DNA of 64,000 bases from NCBI RefSeq assembly GCF_048544455.1, contig NC_133534.1, positions 38,006,217-38,070,216 of the forward strand, written 5' to 3'. The DNA comes from Silene latifolia. Its lineage: Eukaryota > Streptophyta > Magnoliopsida > Caryophyllales > Caryophyllaceae. The notes beneath the pieces are model-generated. The model was not told where the DNA came from. It searched no databases and saw only the letters and a list, made by a program, of their open reading frames with translations. Of the stretch, positions 22,256 through 33,504 are shown piece by piece. The stretch's first letter is position 1; the number at the start of each line of letters is the position of its first letter. Made by a program: the position numbers and the translations under genes.

Positions 22256-23374
22256 CTCCTCTCCTCCTCTTTGGCGCCCAAGAATAGATTTTCCTTAGGT
22301 TCCACCTATACCTTCCTTTCTGAGGACTCCCCTTCCCCCCCTTCCTTCTCTGATGACATGTTTTGGCTCTGGGCCTTACCCACCCAACCTAAAATAAAGG
22401 TTTTTATTTGGCTCGCCTGGTGGGATAAACTCCCTCACAATCAAACTCTTTTTAGAAGATCCATTCTCTCGTCTCTCAGCTGCACTCGATGTGCCAACCC
22501 CTCCCTCCCTGAGTCCGCCCTCCATATTCTGCGTGATTGTAGCCACGCGAGCGACATTTGGGCAAATTTTAACGTCCAGCACTCCTTCTTCTCTCTTGAT
22601 CTCCAACCTTGGATTCACGACAGCTGTACTTCGTCTAACCCCTCTTGGGTCACTCTCTTCACCTTCATTATTTGGCGCCTTTGGACTGGGCGATGTGAGA
22701 ACCTTTTTTCCAGCCACTCCACTCTGCCCCCTTACCGTCTTTGCGACTCCTACTCTGCCTTTGCTGCTGCCTGGGTGTCTGCAAGCAGCCGTGTCCCATG
22801 CCCCTCCTCCCGTGTTGACTCCTTCCCCTCTGCCTCTTGCTAACCCGGTAGCTGGGCCTTTCCCCCGCGTGATTGGCTTAAGGTCAACGTTGATGCGGCC
22901 TTCTCTTCCTCCTTCTCCTTTGCTAGTGTGGGATGTGTTGCTAGAGACAGTTTTGGGTCTTGGGTTAAAGGTTGGTCTGTCCGCTTAGCTGCCCCTAATC
23001 CCTTTATTTGTGAGGTTCTTGCCATCCGTGAAGGATTACTTTTTGTTACCGCCCTCAGCCTTAATGTTGTCATTGCTTCTGATTGTTTTAATGTCGTTAA
23101 TGCCATTCTTAAGAGTGATCTACCTTGTGGTCCTTATGCTAACATCATTCTCGAGTGTAGGGAACATTTGGAGGCCTCACCGCTTTTGAAGATAATTTTT
23201 GAAAAGAGATCGGCGAATAAAGTTGCGGACGCCATTGCTAAATTCGCCATTAAAGACACTAGCTCGTGTAATGGAAGCTTTATTTGGGCGCATGCCCCTT
23301 TATTTGTAATGGACTTTTGTAATTTAGACTTTGTTTTGTCTAGTACGCCACTTTCCCCCGACCCGCCCCCTTGA
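22256..23374 (+). pseudogene. LINE ORF2 C-terminus: zinc-binding region and RNase H
   Basis: This is the 3' end of a plant L1-type LINE. First comes the zf-RVT region (PTQPKIKVFIWLAWWDKLPH, then CTRCANPSLPESALHILRDC) that follows the reverse transcriptase in these elements. After one in-frame TAA (22841-22843) the same frame continues as RNase H: first aspartate in LKVNVDAAF, glutamate in EVLAIREGL, aspartate in IASDCFNVV and last aspartate in NKVADAIAKFA. It stops at 23374. The RT itself is missing, so this is a 5'-truncated insertion, as is common for LINEs. Frames are otherwise well kept, suggesting moderate age. Confidence 0.88.
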
Positions 23375-24400
23375 TGTATTTGAACTTCTCTCTTTCCCTT
23401 TAATTTAAGTACTTCCTGACCAAAAATAAAATAAAATACAAATATCAAATCCCAAATAATCGAGTAACTACCCATCTATTGTAGATATCTATTTAGATTG
23501 GTGTTAATACATATTATACACGATAATAAAAGCAATTGTTAGATAGGTAAATATTTTGATATGGGACATAATATTGCTTTTAAAGTCATGTTTTACATCT
23601 TATTTACACAAGATAGTGAGATATTCACATTTTATTTTTTAATTTTAATATTTTGTTATCCCAATTTTAGGTTCTTTAATTTAACTTTACATTCTATGAA
23701 ATATGAATTGGTAGTATTGCTGTGGTCTATTTGTTTGTGCACGAAATCATTATAAGTTCACCAAGAATTTGTATAATTGACCAGTACTATTTCCTTCCTT
23801 CATTAGTAAGTAAAACGGGTCAAATCTCACTTGAATATTTAAGATAAATCTTTTACATTTAATATTATTTGACTACCTTAAACAATAATTTGTCGAGCTT
23901 AAAAAATCTCATTGATATTTTCTATGCATCCATTGTAAAAAGTTGTTTAAATTTCACAATGTCTATTAATTATAAACTGAAGTTTATAAACTATCTAATG
24001 TGGGAAGCTAGGCGCATATTACATGTAAACTATTTGTCGTACAACCAATTGTGAAACTCACTGAACGATTAAATGTAAACTATTTGTCCAACAAGTAAAT
24101 GTGCAACTCACCAGGCATATAGCATTGCATTAACAATAAACTTTTCTCCTTTTATGATAAAAAAAATACGGAGAATTATTGGTAGTTGATGTCGAAAGTG
24201 ATTAAATCAAGTACTCCGTATATGCGGAAGCGTCGTATGGATAATAATACTAATATTGTAACTTCTGACTTTGTATATATCTTTGGGTAAAGACCACCAC
24301 CATAATCGTTAAAAGCTCCAATACGTCCCACATTGGAAATCATACAAAGGCTTAGATCTTTTTGAAGGAAAAAATTTGAAAAATAGTAAATAATAAATTC
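23375..24400. other. LINE 3' tail region, then AT-rich DNA without a gene
   Basis: 23375-23440 looks like the LINE 3' untranslated region, ending near an AAAATAAAATAAAAT stretch that may be a decayed poly(A) tail. 23440-24300 is AT-rich with no coding feature. At 24318 TCCCACATTGG occurs, a motif common at ends of plant terminal-repeat elements, but no partner end was found. Confidence 0.5.
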
Positions 24401-24446
24401 GTGGACGGCAGGATTTGAACCCCGATAACCACTCCGGCATGTCCAC
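24401..24446 (-). tRNA. Internally deleted tRNA-Ser-like sequence (pseudo-tRNA)
   Basis: The minus strand reads GTGGACATGCCGGAGTGG... and ends ...CAAATCCTGCCGTCCAC. The 5' and 3' ends can pair as an acceptor stem. The D-arm/A-box (GCCGGAGTGGTTATCGG) and a B-box-like TTCAAATCC are recognisable as plant tRNA-Ser. The anticodon arm and long variable arm, roughly 36-40 nt, are absent, so it cannot work in translation. It is either a deleted tRNA gene or the head of a tRNA-derived SINE or other element. Confidence 0.7.
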
Positions 24447-24890
24447 AATTAATGCTTCAATAATGATGTCGTATTAGTTTCACTTTTTTGGAATCTTCAC
24501 TTTTATAAGAGTGCAAGGAAGACTTCGTATTGAGAAATAAGGTAGTATTCTCATCCCCTTACTACTAGGGGATAATAACTAAAATATTTTTTTATTACAT
24601 TATTATTATCTTTTCAATAAATATATTCATATAATTAAACTCTAATCTTTTAATTCAATTCATAATTATGATTTTTTCATTAAAATAAAATAAAATTAAT
24701 ATTAAACTATAAATTATAAGTTGCTAAATTTTTCAGTAATGCGATAATTATTAATGTAAAGAATGACTTAACACATACTTACTACTTTAAAAAAATAAAA
24801 CTCTATATACCGCGTATGCATTGCGCGAGATCTACACTAGTATGTTACTAACATGATAAAATCATGCCACCGAATATGGATACATGATTT
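24447..24890. other. AT-rich DNA without a recognised gene
   Basis: I see no coding frame or complete element. A short CCCCTTACTACTAGGGGA stem-loop lies near 24557. Confidence 0.5.
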
Positions 24891-24894
24891 TATT

Positions 24895-25005
24895 AATTTG
24901 AAGGACTCATCCCGCTTGAAGACCGTGTTTGAGAAGAGGTCGGCCAATAGTGTGGCGATGCAATTGCTACTTTTTCCATCAAAGACAATATTATACCTCT
25001 TTCTC
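24895..25005 (+). pseudogene. LINE RNase H fragment related to 22256-23374
   Basis: The sequence around TTTGAGAAGAGGTCGGCCAA parallels 23195-23265 of the LINE above (…FEKRSANKVADAIAKF). One or two indels break the frame. About 100 bp survive. Confidence 0.65.
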
Positions 25006-25439
25006 CGAACCCTCTCCCTAGCTAGCTGATCTCCAATTCTACGGACATTCGACTCCTTCGTACTCCCACTATTAGGTAAATCATATATATATATATATAG
25101 AGATTGGATTTTGTGATTTTGGTTCTTATGGTGAGTTGTGAGTTGGGGGAATCTCAGCCACTAGATTATATTAGAGATGAGTGGTCAAGATCAAATCTTA
25201 CATGTCATATAAAACCATTGTCATTTACTTATTTTCTCTTTTTTCTAATGTTACTTTTTTTTTACTTTAATTTTTTTTTCTCTTTTTTTTTTACCTCGTG
25301 TTATTATGCTTTTTTTTACCACTTTGATTTTTGTTTTCTCTTATGTTTTTCTTTAATTTACTCATTATGTTACCTTTTTTTCTTTTTCTTTTTGTACCGG
25401 ATTTTTTTTTACTTGAAATTTTTTTTACTCTTATTTTTT

Positions 25440-25940
25440 TTTTAACTCGTGTTATTATGCTTTGTGCTTTTTTTACCTGGATTTTTTTTACGACTTTGAT
25501 TTTTTTCTTTTTTTTTTACCACATGTTATTGTGCTGTTATTGTTATTCCGCTGTTATTCTGCTGTTACTTTGATTTTTTTTACGATTTTGATTTTTTTTT
25601 CTCTTTTTTTTTTTACCATATGTTATTGTGCTGTTATTGTTATTCCGCTGTTATTGTGATATTATTCTGCTGTTAGTGTGAATTTTTTTACGACTTTGAT
25701 TTTTTTTCTTTTTTTTACTACGTGTTATTGTGCTGTTATTCTACTGTTATTCTGCTGTTATTGTGATGTTATTTTGGTGTCACTTTGATTTTTTTTACTA
25801 CTTTCATTTTCCACTCTTTTTTACCACGTGTTATTGTGCTGTTATTCTGGTGTTATTATACTGTTATTCTGGTGTTATTGTAGTGCTATTCTTATGTTAT
25901 TGTACTGTTATTGTGGTGTTATTCTTACATTTTTCTAAAT
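25440..25940 (+). repeat. T-rich minisatellite, unit about 90-110 bp
   Basis: Irregular repeats of a block made of a T-run, ACGACTTTGATT, another T-run, ACCACGTGTTATTGTGCTG, then TTATTCTGCTG steps. At least four blocks start near 25482, 25573, 25677 and 25785. The plus strand is extremely poor in A and the imbalance is one-sided. Phe-rich reading frames here are artefacts. Confidence 0.8.
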
Positions 25941-26001
25941 TTCTCATTATGCTACTTTGAAAGTAGTGAACATAAGAATAATCCTATTGGCTATTAGGAC
26001 A

Positions 26002-26301
26002 TCAGACAAGATGGTGCAGGAAACAATGTACAGGAGTGAGTATACAATGTACAAGAGTGAGTATACAGGCCATGCATCTTTTTAAAAACACTTGAAGTTT
26101 TATGTATTTTTCATCATCTATACAAGATTGAAAATTATCAGATCTTTGCCCATCCCAGTCCGAGAAAACTACTCCTGCCAAAAACCTGAAATATACAGTT
26201 TGTACGAGATGAATTATATTCAGTTCCAAGGTGAATAAACCCTTCATTAGTTTCGTTAATTTAAGAGCCTTAATTGTACCTTTCTTTCGTGAGGCCAGCA
26301 A
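26002..26301 (-). other. Unassigned 99-codon open frame inside the TA-flanked element
   Basis: An uninterrupted minus-strand frame with moderately gene-like composition (contains LNIIHLVQTVYFRFLAGVVF). I recognise no domain. Near 26030-26065 the DNA has a short tandem duplication (GTACAGGAGTGAGTATACA and GTACAAGAGTGAGTATACA). It could be part of a captured host exon or chance. Confidence 0.3.
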
Positions 26302-26661
26302 TCATCAAGTGCCGGCATTGATCTTGTATAGTTAGTACTCCTCATTCAATTATAAATGGTTGTTTCTATTTCTACAATACAAGGACTAGAATTAGACGAA
26401 GGGTGACAAACACGTCTGACGTACCATGTTTACTGGAACATTCTTGTGTATGCCTTCTTCTCTCGAGTGTGACGATCAGCAATCTGAAATCGTATTCGGA
26501 GAGCATTAGCTTAATAAAACTTCAAGAACTTCATTATATGAATGTTGAATTGCTTTGGTATGTATGTGTTTGTTTGTAGTTGAGAGTGTTAGATGAATAT
26601 TTCCATCTCAAAAAACCCATACTTACTTTCTAATCCCCCGAACAACCTGAGACGCAACTAA

Positions 26662-27033
26662 ATGAATCCCAAGACCTACGATCAGCCAACGTCGCCGGGG
26701 ACGGAAAACTTTGAATCACAAACACAGCCAAATCCGTCGTCTACGGAGGCGGTGGTGGAAGAGCTTGACACATAAACTCAGCGCAAAACTTACAGAGAAG
26801 TCATCCTTGCTCTCGGATCCGGAATCAGAGATGCGTGCGCTGAGTTCTCCTTTCTTCGAGTTCGCGGTCTGCGTCGTCTTCTCAAGTTTCTTCATTCCGT
26901 CCTTGATTTCGATTCGGCTATTGAAGTCTTCTGCTTATGCAATCTCTCGCTTACCTTCAATTGCTCTTCTCCATCTTCATTCATCGATCAACATCATGAT
27001 TTTGTTGAAATAAAAGAATCGAACATGTTTTGA
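26662..27033 (+). pseudogene. Coding remnant, probably captured from a host gene
   Basis: From ATG at 26662 a 124-codon frame runs to TGA at 27031-27033 with one in-frame TAA after 37 codons. The N-terminus is Pro/Ser/Thr-rich. The part after the stop (KTYREVILALGSGIRDACAE, FSFLRVRGLRRLLKFLHSVL) has the regular hydrophobic pattern and base composition of a real folded helical protein. I cannot name the family. It lies in a non-autonomous inverted-repeat element, which fits gene-fragment capture. The first ATG is chosen because an upstream stop is close and the frame is coding-like from there. Confidence 0.5.
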
Positions 27034-27349
27034 TTATTTTAAGACTCAGACGGAATTGATTTTTTGATTATTTTAACACTCAGGCGGAATTGATTTTTCA
27101 GAATCATTAAGAAAGCAAATGTGCAAAATTAATGCACTGTTTAAGGAAATTAGCAAGAGAAAAAGGGGGGATAAAATTTCTGGAGAGAGATAGTAATTGT
27201 GCAAGTGTAAATGACGGGAAGTTGAGAAGATGACTTTTTTTTAATGAGCTGACTTTGTTTTGATTCCAGCCGTCCATTTTCTCTAATTTCAATGGTCCAG
27301 ATTTTCCAAACTCACAACTCACCATAAGAATCAAACTCACGAGATCCCG

Positions 27350-27351
<2 letters not shown>

Positions 27352-27427
<76 letters not shown>
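27352..27427. repeat. (TA)n microsatellite
   Basis: About 38 uninterrupted TA units at the right border of the element starting at 25100. The Ile/Tyr-rich minus-strand frame across it is not a gene. Confidence 0.97.
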
Positions 27428-27430
<3 letters not shown>

Positions 27431-27840
27431 GAGACTATAAGGGAACATGAAAAAAGAGTTACATCTAATAAATTATCCGCAATATTTGGTTCATTGAAAC
27501 TCCAAATAAATTTATCAAAATGCCAAGGTTACCCCTCCACGACCTTCGCTTTATCACGCTTCGAAGAGAATCTAAACAAGAAGACCTATTCCTTAGCATC
27601 AATCAAATTACCCAAAATCCCATTCGAAAGCAAGCATCATATCAACCATCATCACCATTTTGGATGATCCCCTTACCATGCTGTTTTTGCCCTAGACTAC
27701 TTCTATCCACAGCGAAAAGCGAACCAAATGAGCCCAATTGGGTCTGATTAGAAATTATGTGGAAATGTGAAATACTCGATATTTTGTATGTAATGATAAT
27801 ATGATGATATCATGCTGGTCATTTCTTAGCACGAACAAAA
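27428..27840. other. No recognised gene
   Basis: A 75-codon plus-strand frame (27520-27747) has no recognisable motif. The segment contains no terminal repeats I could pair. Confidence 0.4.
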
Positions 27841-29700
27841 TAGTCCATCTATGTAAGATGGCTAAGGTGCATGCTGCTGCGTCTTACGGATAGGAGCCCC
27901 TTGTTGAATTAGGCGTTCTTTGATCCTCTACTCAGTAGGTAATCATCATTATCAATGAAATTTATAAGGCTAACCAACTATAGTAGTTGGTCAATTGAAT
28001 TCGTAAGATTCATATTTAAAAACATGTTTTATATGTTATAATTATCCGATGTGGGATCCATATTTAAAAACATGTTTTATATGTTATAATTATCCGATGT
28101 GGGAGTATGGTGTCAGAAGATTGAGATATTCTTTGGGTGGTGTTAGAGTTGTTAATAGAAACACACAATATGTGGGATTACTGTATAATTAAGAACGAAG
28201 TTATTCATAATATTGCAGACGAAACACTCGTTCTAGAGAAGTTTCATATATTGTAATAGAAACTATTAAATGTTCGGAAAATTCACTTAATATCCCTGAA
28301 ATTCACTAAAACTTCGTAAACACTTGTTATGATCATTCAAAGTTTTCTAAAAAGAGGGGAATAACGTGTAAAGTGGCAAAACTCGGGAGTAACACGTGAA
28401 TTTTCCGTAAATTGTATAAATAGCATTGACATTCTTCATCAGAGACATTAAAATTCACAATTCCCTTTCTCTTTTCATTCAAGTATTTCATCTACTTATG
28501 TCCCAATCAATTGTGTATCTTTTTTTAATTTTTTTTTGTGATAGCTGTTTTAATTAAAATTAGATTGATGATTAAAACGGAAACAACATAATGGTTATGC
28601 TCACAAAGTCTTGGTTTATTAATGGCAAAACCTAGAATCATTGTGTTCAATTTATCATAGATTTAAAATATATTTCCTTTTCCAAATTTAATTGCTGTAA
28701 GTCTATAACAGCTCACACCTCAATAGCATACCACATTGAACAAATTCTGGATAGTAAACATATTTAGATTGGTCAACATACTCCTATGGTGATCATTTGT
28801 TTATCATTTCCATTTTAGGGTATCTCATTTATTTATTTATTTAACTTAAAAATGTCAGATTAATTTTTAAATAAGCCGTTTTTCAAAGTAACTTTTATAA
28901 AACCCTTTAATGTTTGATGACCTACATGAATCTCAAATTTTCGATCCTAAATCGTCTCATTTGTTTACCATTTTCATTTTAGGGTATCTCATTTATTTAT
29001 TTATCTTTTTTTATATTGGGGGTGTTTTATTGAGTGGTCTCCTCCCATTTCTTTAATAATTATGTCAAAATCTACTGTAAAAAAATGACCGAGAATGAGA
29101 GAGTATATCGTTTATTCCCAACCTCAATAGTTGCAGAGCGATAACTTTTCTAGTTATCTAAAAGACTTTAAACAATATTTTTTTTTGCCGAAAATGGTAC
29201 TAGATAAAAGAAAAAAGTCGAGTACAAAGTTCAAGGGGGATAAGGAGGGGGGATAGGAGGTGAGCCTCCATACACATTGTCTTTACATAAAGTACTAATG
29301 ACCAAAGATGGGGGGTCATTCCACCAAAACAAACCCGAGACAGAATTGTGAGCATTAGACGCAACCCATCTAGCAACTAGATCCGCACTTGCATTGTACT
29401 CCCTTCTCTCGAAAATGAGATCCCAGCCATCAGCTATACTTGCCACGGAGTATTTTATTTTGGTAATAATGACATTTACGTCGTTGATCACAATGGCGAA
29501 ACGAGACCCCTAATAGGGATTGTCGCACCTAAACAGCAAAAACAATGAAAATCTGGGTTAAACTCTTCGAAACTTTTTAATTCTATCACTACTTTGTCTA
29601 GTATGAAATTTTCCGTCTCCCTAAATTAAACCCTAGCTTCTTGACGCCTTGAGGGGTCGTATTTGAGTAATATGGTTGGAGCCTTACGCTTCGAGTATGA
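27841..29700. repeat. Dispersed repeat R, copy B (uninterrupted reference copy)
   Basis: Starts TAGTCCATCTATGTAAGATGG and carries the hairpin ACCAACTATAGTAGTTGGT (27973-27991). A 60-bp block around ATTATCCGATGTGGGA is duplicated in tandem at 28020-28105. This copy lacks the Mutator-like, Helitron, MITE, hAT-like and Copia insertions present in copy A and so shows their empty sites (about 28505, 28555, 28565, 29647). A block CATTTTAGGGTATCTCATTT occurs twice (about 28815 and 28976) around a segment shared with 21985-22085. Confidence 0.75.
29231..29491 (-). pseudogene. LINE RNase H C-terminal fragment
   Basis: The minus frame contains INDVNVIITKI, then WDLIFERREYNASADLVARW, the usual RNase H end of plant LINE ORF2 (the last aspartate is in ASADLVARW). 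It ends with a short Pro-rich tail and a stop at 29231. The 5' part continues into sequence shared with R copies A and C, so LINE-derived DNA is a component of R. Confidence 0.75.
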
Positions 29701-30047
29701 CGTAGAAATGCCCTTGTTATTACAAACTAAGATGCATAAAAGAAAAATCGTCTGATTGTGTGAATCACATCACACATAGCATTCTATTCTATTTTGGTAG
29801 CAATGACGTTTACCTGACCGATCGCAACACAGAACGAAGATGTTAACATGATTTTTCGAGCTAAAAACAACGAAAACACTTAAGAGTACCTTTTTAGCTA
29901 GACTTCTCAATTTTTTCATAATTTTTTCCATCTGTTTTATGTGAAGAAGCATGAATTTATTTGTATGTCATTTTTATTCTCTATTTCGTATGTATGTAGG
30001 TATTAATCAATATATCATGCGGATCATATTTTTAGGACCCAAAAAAC
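29701..30047. other. AT-rich spacer without a recognised gene
   Basis: No coding feature. A stretch around 29830-29990 (TGATTTTTCGAGCTAAAAAC and following) recurs at 30855-30985, so it belongs to the same repeat neighbourhood. Confidence 0.5.
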
Positions 30048-31063
30048 TAGTCCATCTATGGAAGATGGCTAAGGGTTGCTGACTTGCTGTGCTGGCGTTT
30101 GTCGGAAGGAGCTCCTCATCGAATCGACCGTCCCGTACCGTATCATCAGATATTAACAATTGAGTTTACATGGCTAACTAACTATAGTAGTTGGTCAATT
30201 GAAAGTGTAGTATTATTTCTTAAAACCATGTTTAATAGTTCGTAATTATTCGATATGGGAGTTTGGTGTCAAAAGACATTATATACATTCTTCATTAGAG
30301 ACATTAATGTTCACACTTTCCCTTTCTTTTTCCGTTCAAGTTTTTCTTCTACTTACGTCCCAATCATTTGTGTAATCTTTATATTTTTTACTATAGATAT
30401 TTTAATCAAATTACACATTAAAGAACGATAACTTTTCTCAGACTTGAAAACTTCACAAAATCCGGTGTCACGTTGAAGTTAACTTCACATTAAAAAACGA
30501 TAACTTTTCTTACGCCCTTCAACTATCACATGCTCTATTTTATTTTGGTAATAATGACATTTATGTGTCGTTGATCAAAATTAAATGGCGAAATGAGGGC
30601 CTTACTTAGGATTGTGGCACCTAAATGATAAAACAATGAAATCTTGGTTAAACTTTTCGATTTTTAAATTTTATTATTACTTAGTCTAGTGTGAAATTTT
30701 TCGTATTCCTAAATTAAATCCTAGATTCTTAACGCCTTGATGGGTTGCATTTCACTATTTGAGTTATGTGTTTGGAACTTTTGCTAGAGTTGATTATTCA
30801 GTAAACCCTATTATTAATCGGTCTATGAGATTGTGTGATAGGGAATGAGGATGTTAACATGATTTTTTGAGCTAAAAACAACGAAAACACTTAACTTTTT
30901 AGCTTAACTTTTCAATTGTTTCATATAGTTTTTTTCCAACTGTTTTATGTGAAGATACATGAATTTATTTGTATGTCATTTTCATTCTCTATGTTTTCCA
31001 ACTGTTTTAAGTAATCTATGAAAGATGGCTATGGAGATTTCTGCGTTTGTTGAACGTGCTATG
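30048..31063. repeat. Dispersed repeat R, copy C and an adjacent partial copy
   Basis: Begins TAGTCCATCTATGGAAGATGG and keeps the hairpin with one mismatch. 30535-30830 matches copy A 14730-14883, 15625-15669 and 20490-20540 without the hAT-like and Copia insertions. 31011-31040 resembles the start of another R copy (CTATGAAAGATGGCTATGG). The Tat-type element inserted at 31063/31064, duplicating CTATG. Confidence 0.7.
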
Positions 31064-33483
31064 TGTAGATACCTCATTTCTGCACCTCTCGCAAACCACC
31101 CGGTGATGATTGGGCCGCATGTTTGGTACGCGGAACGATTTGTGACAGTTCGTAAGTTTATCGTCAAGTGATTGCTCAAATATTAATGTCTACCTCTTAG
31201 TTGTCATCTACGTGCCGATACGGTCGTTTTGTGATAATTAGAGTACATTTGGAGTCCGAGCCTAAGACCGTCTTCATTTTTCGATAACCGTTAAATCCGA
31301 GTCGAATGTTGGAATGTTAGGATATTTCTATTCCATATTTTATAAATATTTCACAATCTTTAACCTTTGGTAAACAATTTCCCGTAATATTCATACAAGA
31401 TATTAAGGAAAACCAAAATATTCCGTCCTACCATAACTTAAACACGGAAATCATTCTTCCGCAGGAGGAAACCCCTTGGGAACAGACGCAAAGCAGTCTT
31501 TGCGCCTCTTCCAAGAGACGCGTGATCGCTGCGCCTCTTCCCAGGTCCTTTTCTGCGTGTTTTTCGTATCTTTTTTATATCTTTCTGAGATTCACTTCCA
31601 AAGACTCTTCGAAACCCTATATCCTTCACGTGATTAGTATAAATAGGAGCCTTCGCTCCTCATATTTCTCACGCGAGTGTCCGCCCTTCTCTTCTCCCTT
31701 TGCATTCTAGACCTTTGTTCTTACTTTTTGGCGTCTACCTGCTTGAACATTCGACCACGTAAGCTCGGATCCTTCTGAGTACCAGCCTCGTTTGCATGAC
31801 CGACCAATTTGACCAACTCCACATCAATCAACTTAATTAATCTAATCGTTTTCCTCTTACGAGGGCACTTTCATATTTGCATTATAGTTCGAGTCGAGCA
31901 TCGCTAATCGATAACTTAGTCCTTCTCGTTTCGTCAAACATGTAAGTCTGAGGGTGTATAATCTCTTTTTTATTATTGTTCTTTACTTTTTGTATCATCA
32001 TTAATGTAAGGTTTATGTCGAAAATACTTATTAAAACCGATTTCTAAAACCGTGCTTTAAAACCTCTTTTTTACGGATTTCCAGAAGACAAACCGTCGAG
32101 AAAGGACGCAAGAATCGCTGCGCCTCTTGAAGGAGCGCGAGTTCTGCTGCGCCTCTTCGTGAGGCCGCCGCAGATTCCTACTTCCTTTCTTCTTCCTTAA
32201 ATCCTCTCGTAATTCGTTCGTCAAAATTTGTTTCGTTTGTTTCCTGTTAATTCTTTGACATAATAGCTTATCATCTCACATGTATATTATTTATCATTCA
32301 TTCACATGTTTAGTTCGTCATTAAATTCGACTTAAATCCCTTATAATCCGATATTTGCGGGTTTTCGTCATTAAATTCAATCCGGGTTGTAGGAATTCGA
32401 TTTGTTCATATCGGGTTTCTGGAATTCGATCCTTGATATATTTTCCATCTGTTATTCATGATATTCGTCATTAATTCGTCATTAATTCATCATGTTTAGT
32501 CTATTTTGTTCACCTATGTCACTAATCAATCATTCTTCCATGTAAATAATTCGTTTGCATCCGTCTCATCCATGTTTATTGCTTTTATGACCATCAATTA
32601 CATGTAAATAACCTGATAATCACTTCTATCCGAGTATATATTATAAATCAATCATTAAATTAACCCACGAACATTAACGATTTGCAGTTCTGGCTTCACA
32701 GCCAGAACTCACCCTTGGAACAGACGCAACATCTACTGCGCCTCTTCCAAAGGGCGCAGTCCTGCTGCGCCTGTTCCAGGTTGAGTTCTGTCTCTGAACT
32801 CCGTTGTTGCTTGACTTAGTTTAATTAGCTTATGTATTAATGGACTATTATCTGTATTGTCGCCTTAATTTCTGTTCGTTAATTCTTTCTTCTTTCTTTT
32901 CCCAAATTATCCGTTTTAAAGGTATTTTCGACATAAGTCGCTAATCCCGATGTAATTATTGTAATTTCTTATTATTTTAATTTTATTCCATGTATTTTGT
33001 ATCATTTGTATGTTTTCACATGTAATTGAGCATTAAATCCTACTTCGACCCAATTGATTGTTAAACTATGTGTCAACCGACTTAGTTAAATTCACATGCT
33101 AGGATTAAAACTTGGATGTTGCATTGCATGCATATAATCGACAATATATCGAGTATAGACGATTTTCCCTAATCATTAGCAGAGGCCGCTATCGAGGCGG
33201 ACGGGATTAGGTGTTCGATCAAAAGAGCTTCCTAATACGTACCCTCACCCCTTACTCCAAATCTCTGTGAATATCCGTGTTCATTGGCATCCACGAGAGT
33301 CATTCTAGACATAGAATGCTAAGGGTAACGATTGCTTAGTGTTCATGTCACTACTTTGTGTCATGACATGACACGAGGTATTCGAATGGTTCCAATTTCC
33401 CATAAAAATTGGTGGCGACTCCAACAAAATGCAACGCTTGTTCTCTTCCTCCCGAGCGCCCCCGTGGGCCCCCGCTGTACACA
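31064..33483 (+). repeat. 5' LTR of the Tat-type element
   Basis: 2420 bp. TATAAATA at 31638-31645 (context GATTAGTATAAATAGGAGCC) is a good TATA box, about 575 bp into the LTR. Three GC-rich dyad modules lie at 31483-31546, 32103-32159 and 32721-32780, each a pair of CTGCGCCTCTTC-type repeats. The 3' LTR and the inverted copy at 49600-51838 have the same arrangement. Confidence 0.95.
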
Positions 33484-33486
33484 GTT

Positions 33487-33504
33487 TGGCGACTCCACTG
33501 GGGA
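33487..33504 (+). promoter_or_regulatory. Primer binding site, tRNA-Arg type
   Basis: TGGCGACTCCACTGGGGA starts three bases after the LTR. It is complementary, with one mismatch, to the 3' end of plant tRNA-Arg(ACG) including CCA. Arg priming is typical of the Tat/Ogre branch. Confidence 0.85.

Larger units (their letters stand above)
25100..27352. mobile_element. Inverted-repeat element inserted in a TA dinucleotide tract
   Basis: The left end (25100-25200) and the reverse complement of the right end (about 27245-27350) share TCTTATGGTGAGTTGTGAGT and neighbouring sequence. Both are directly bordered by (TA)n: 25083-25099 on the left and 27352-27427 on the right. This suggests a DNA transposon that targets TA repeats. 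Its interior holds a T-rich minisatellite, an unassigned region (25960-26640) and a coding remnant (26662-27033). No transposase was recognised. The boundaries are approximate. Confidence 0.6.

Noticed and set aside
25104-25659. Phe-rich frames that look like membrane proteins
   Set aside because: They arise from T-runs in the minisatellite.
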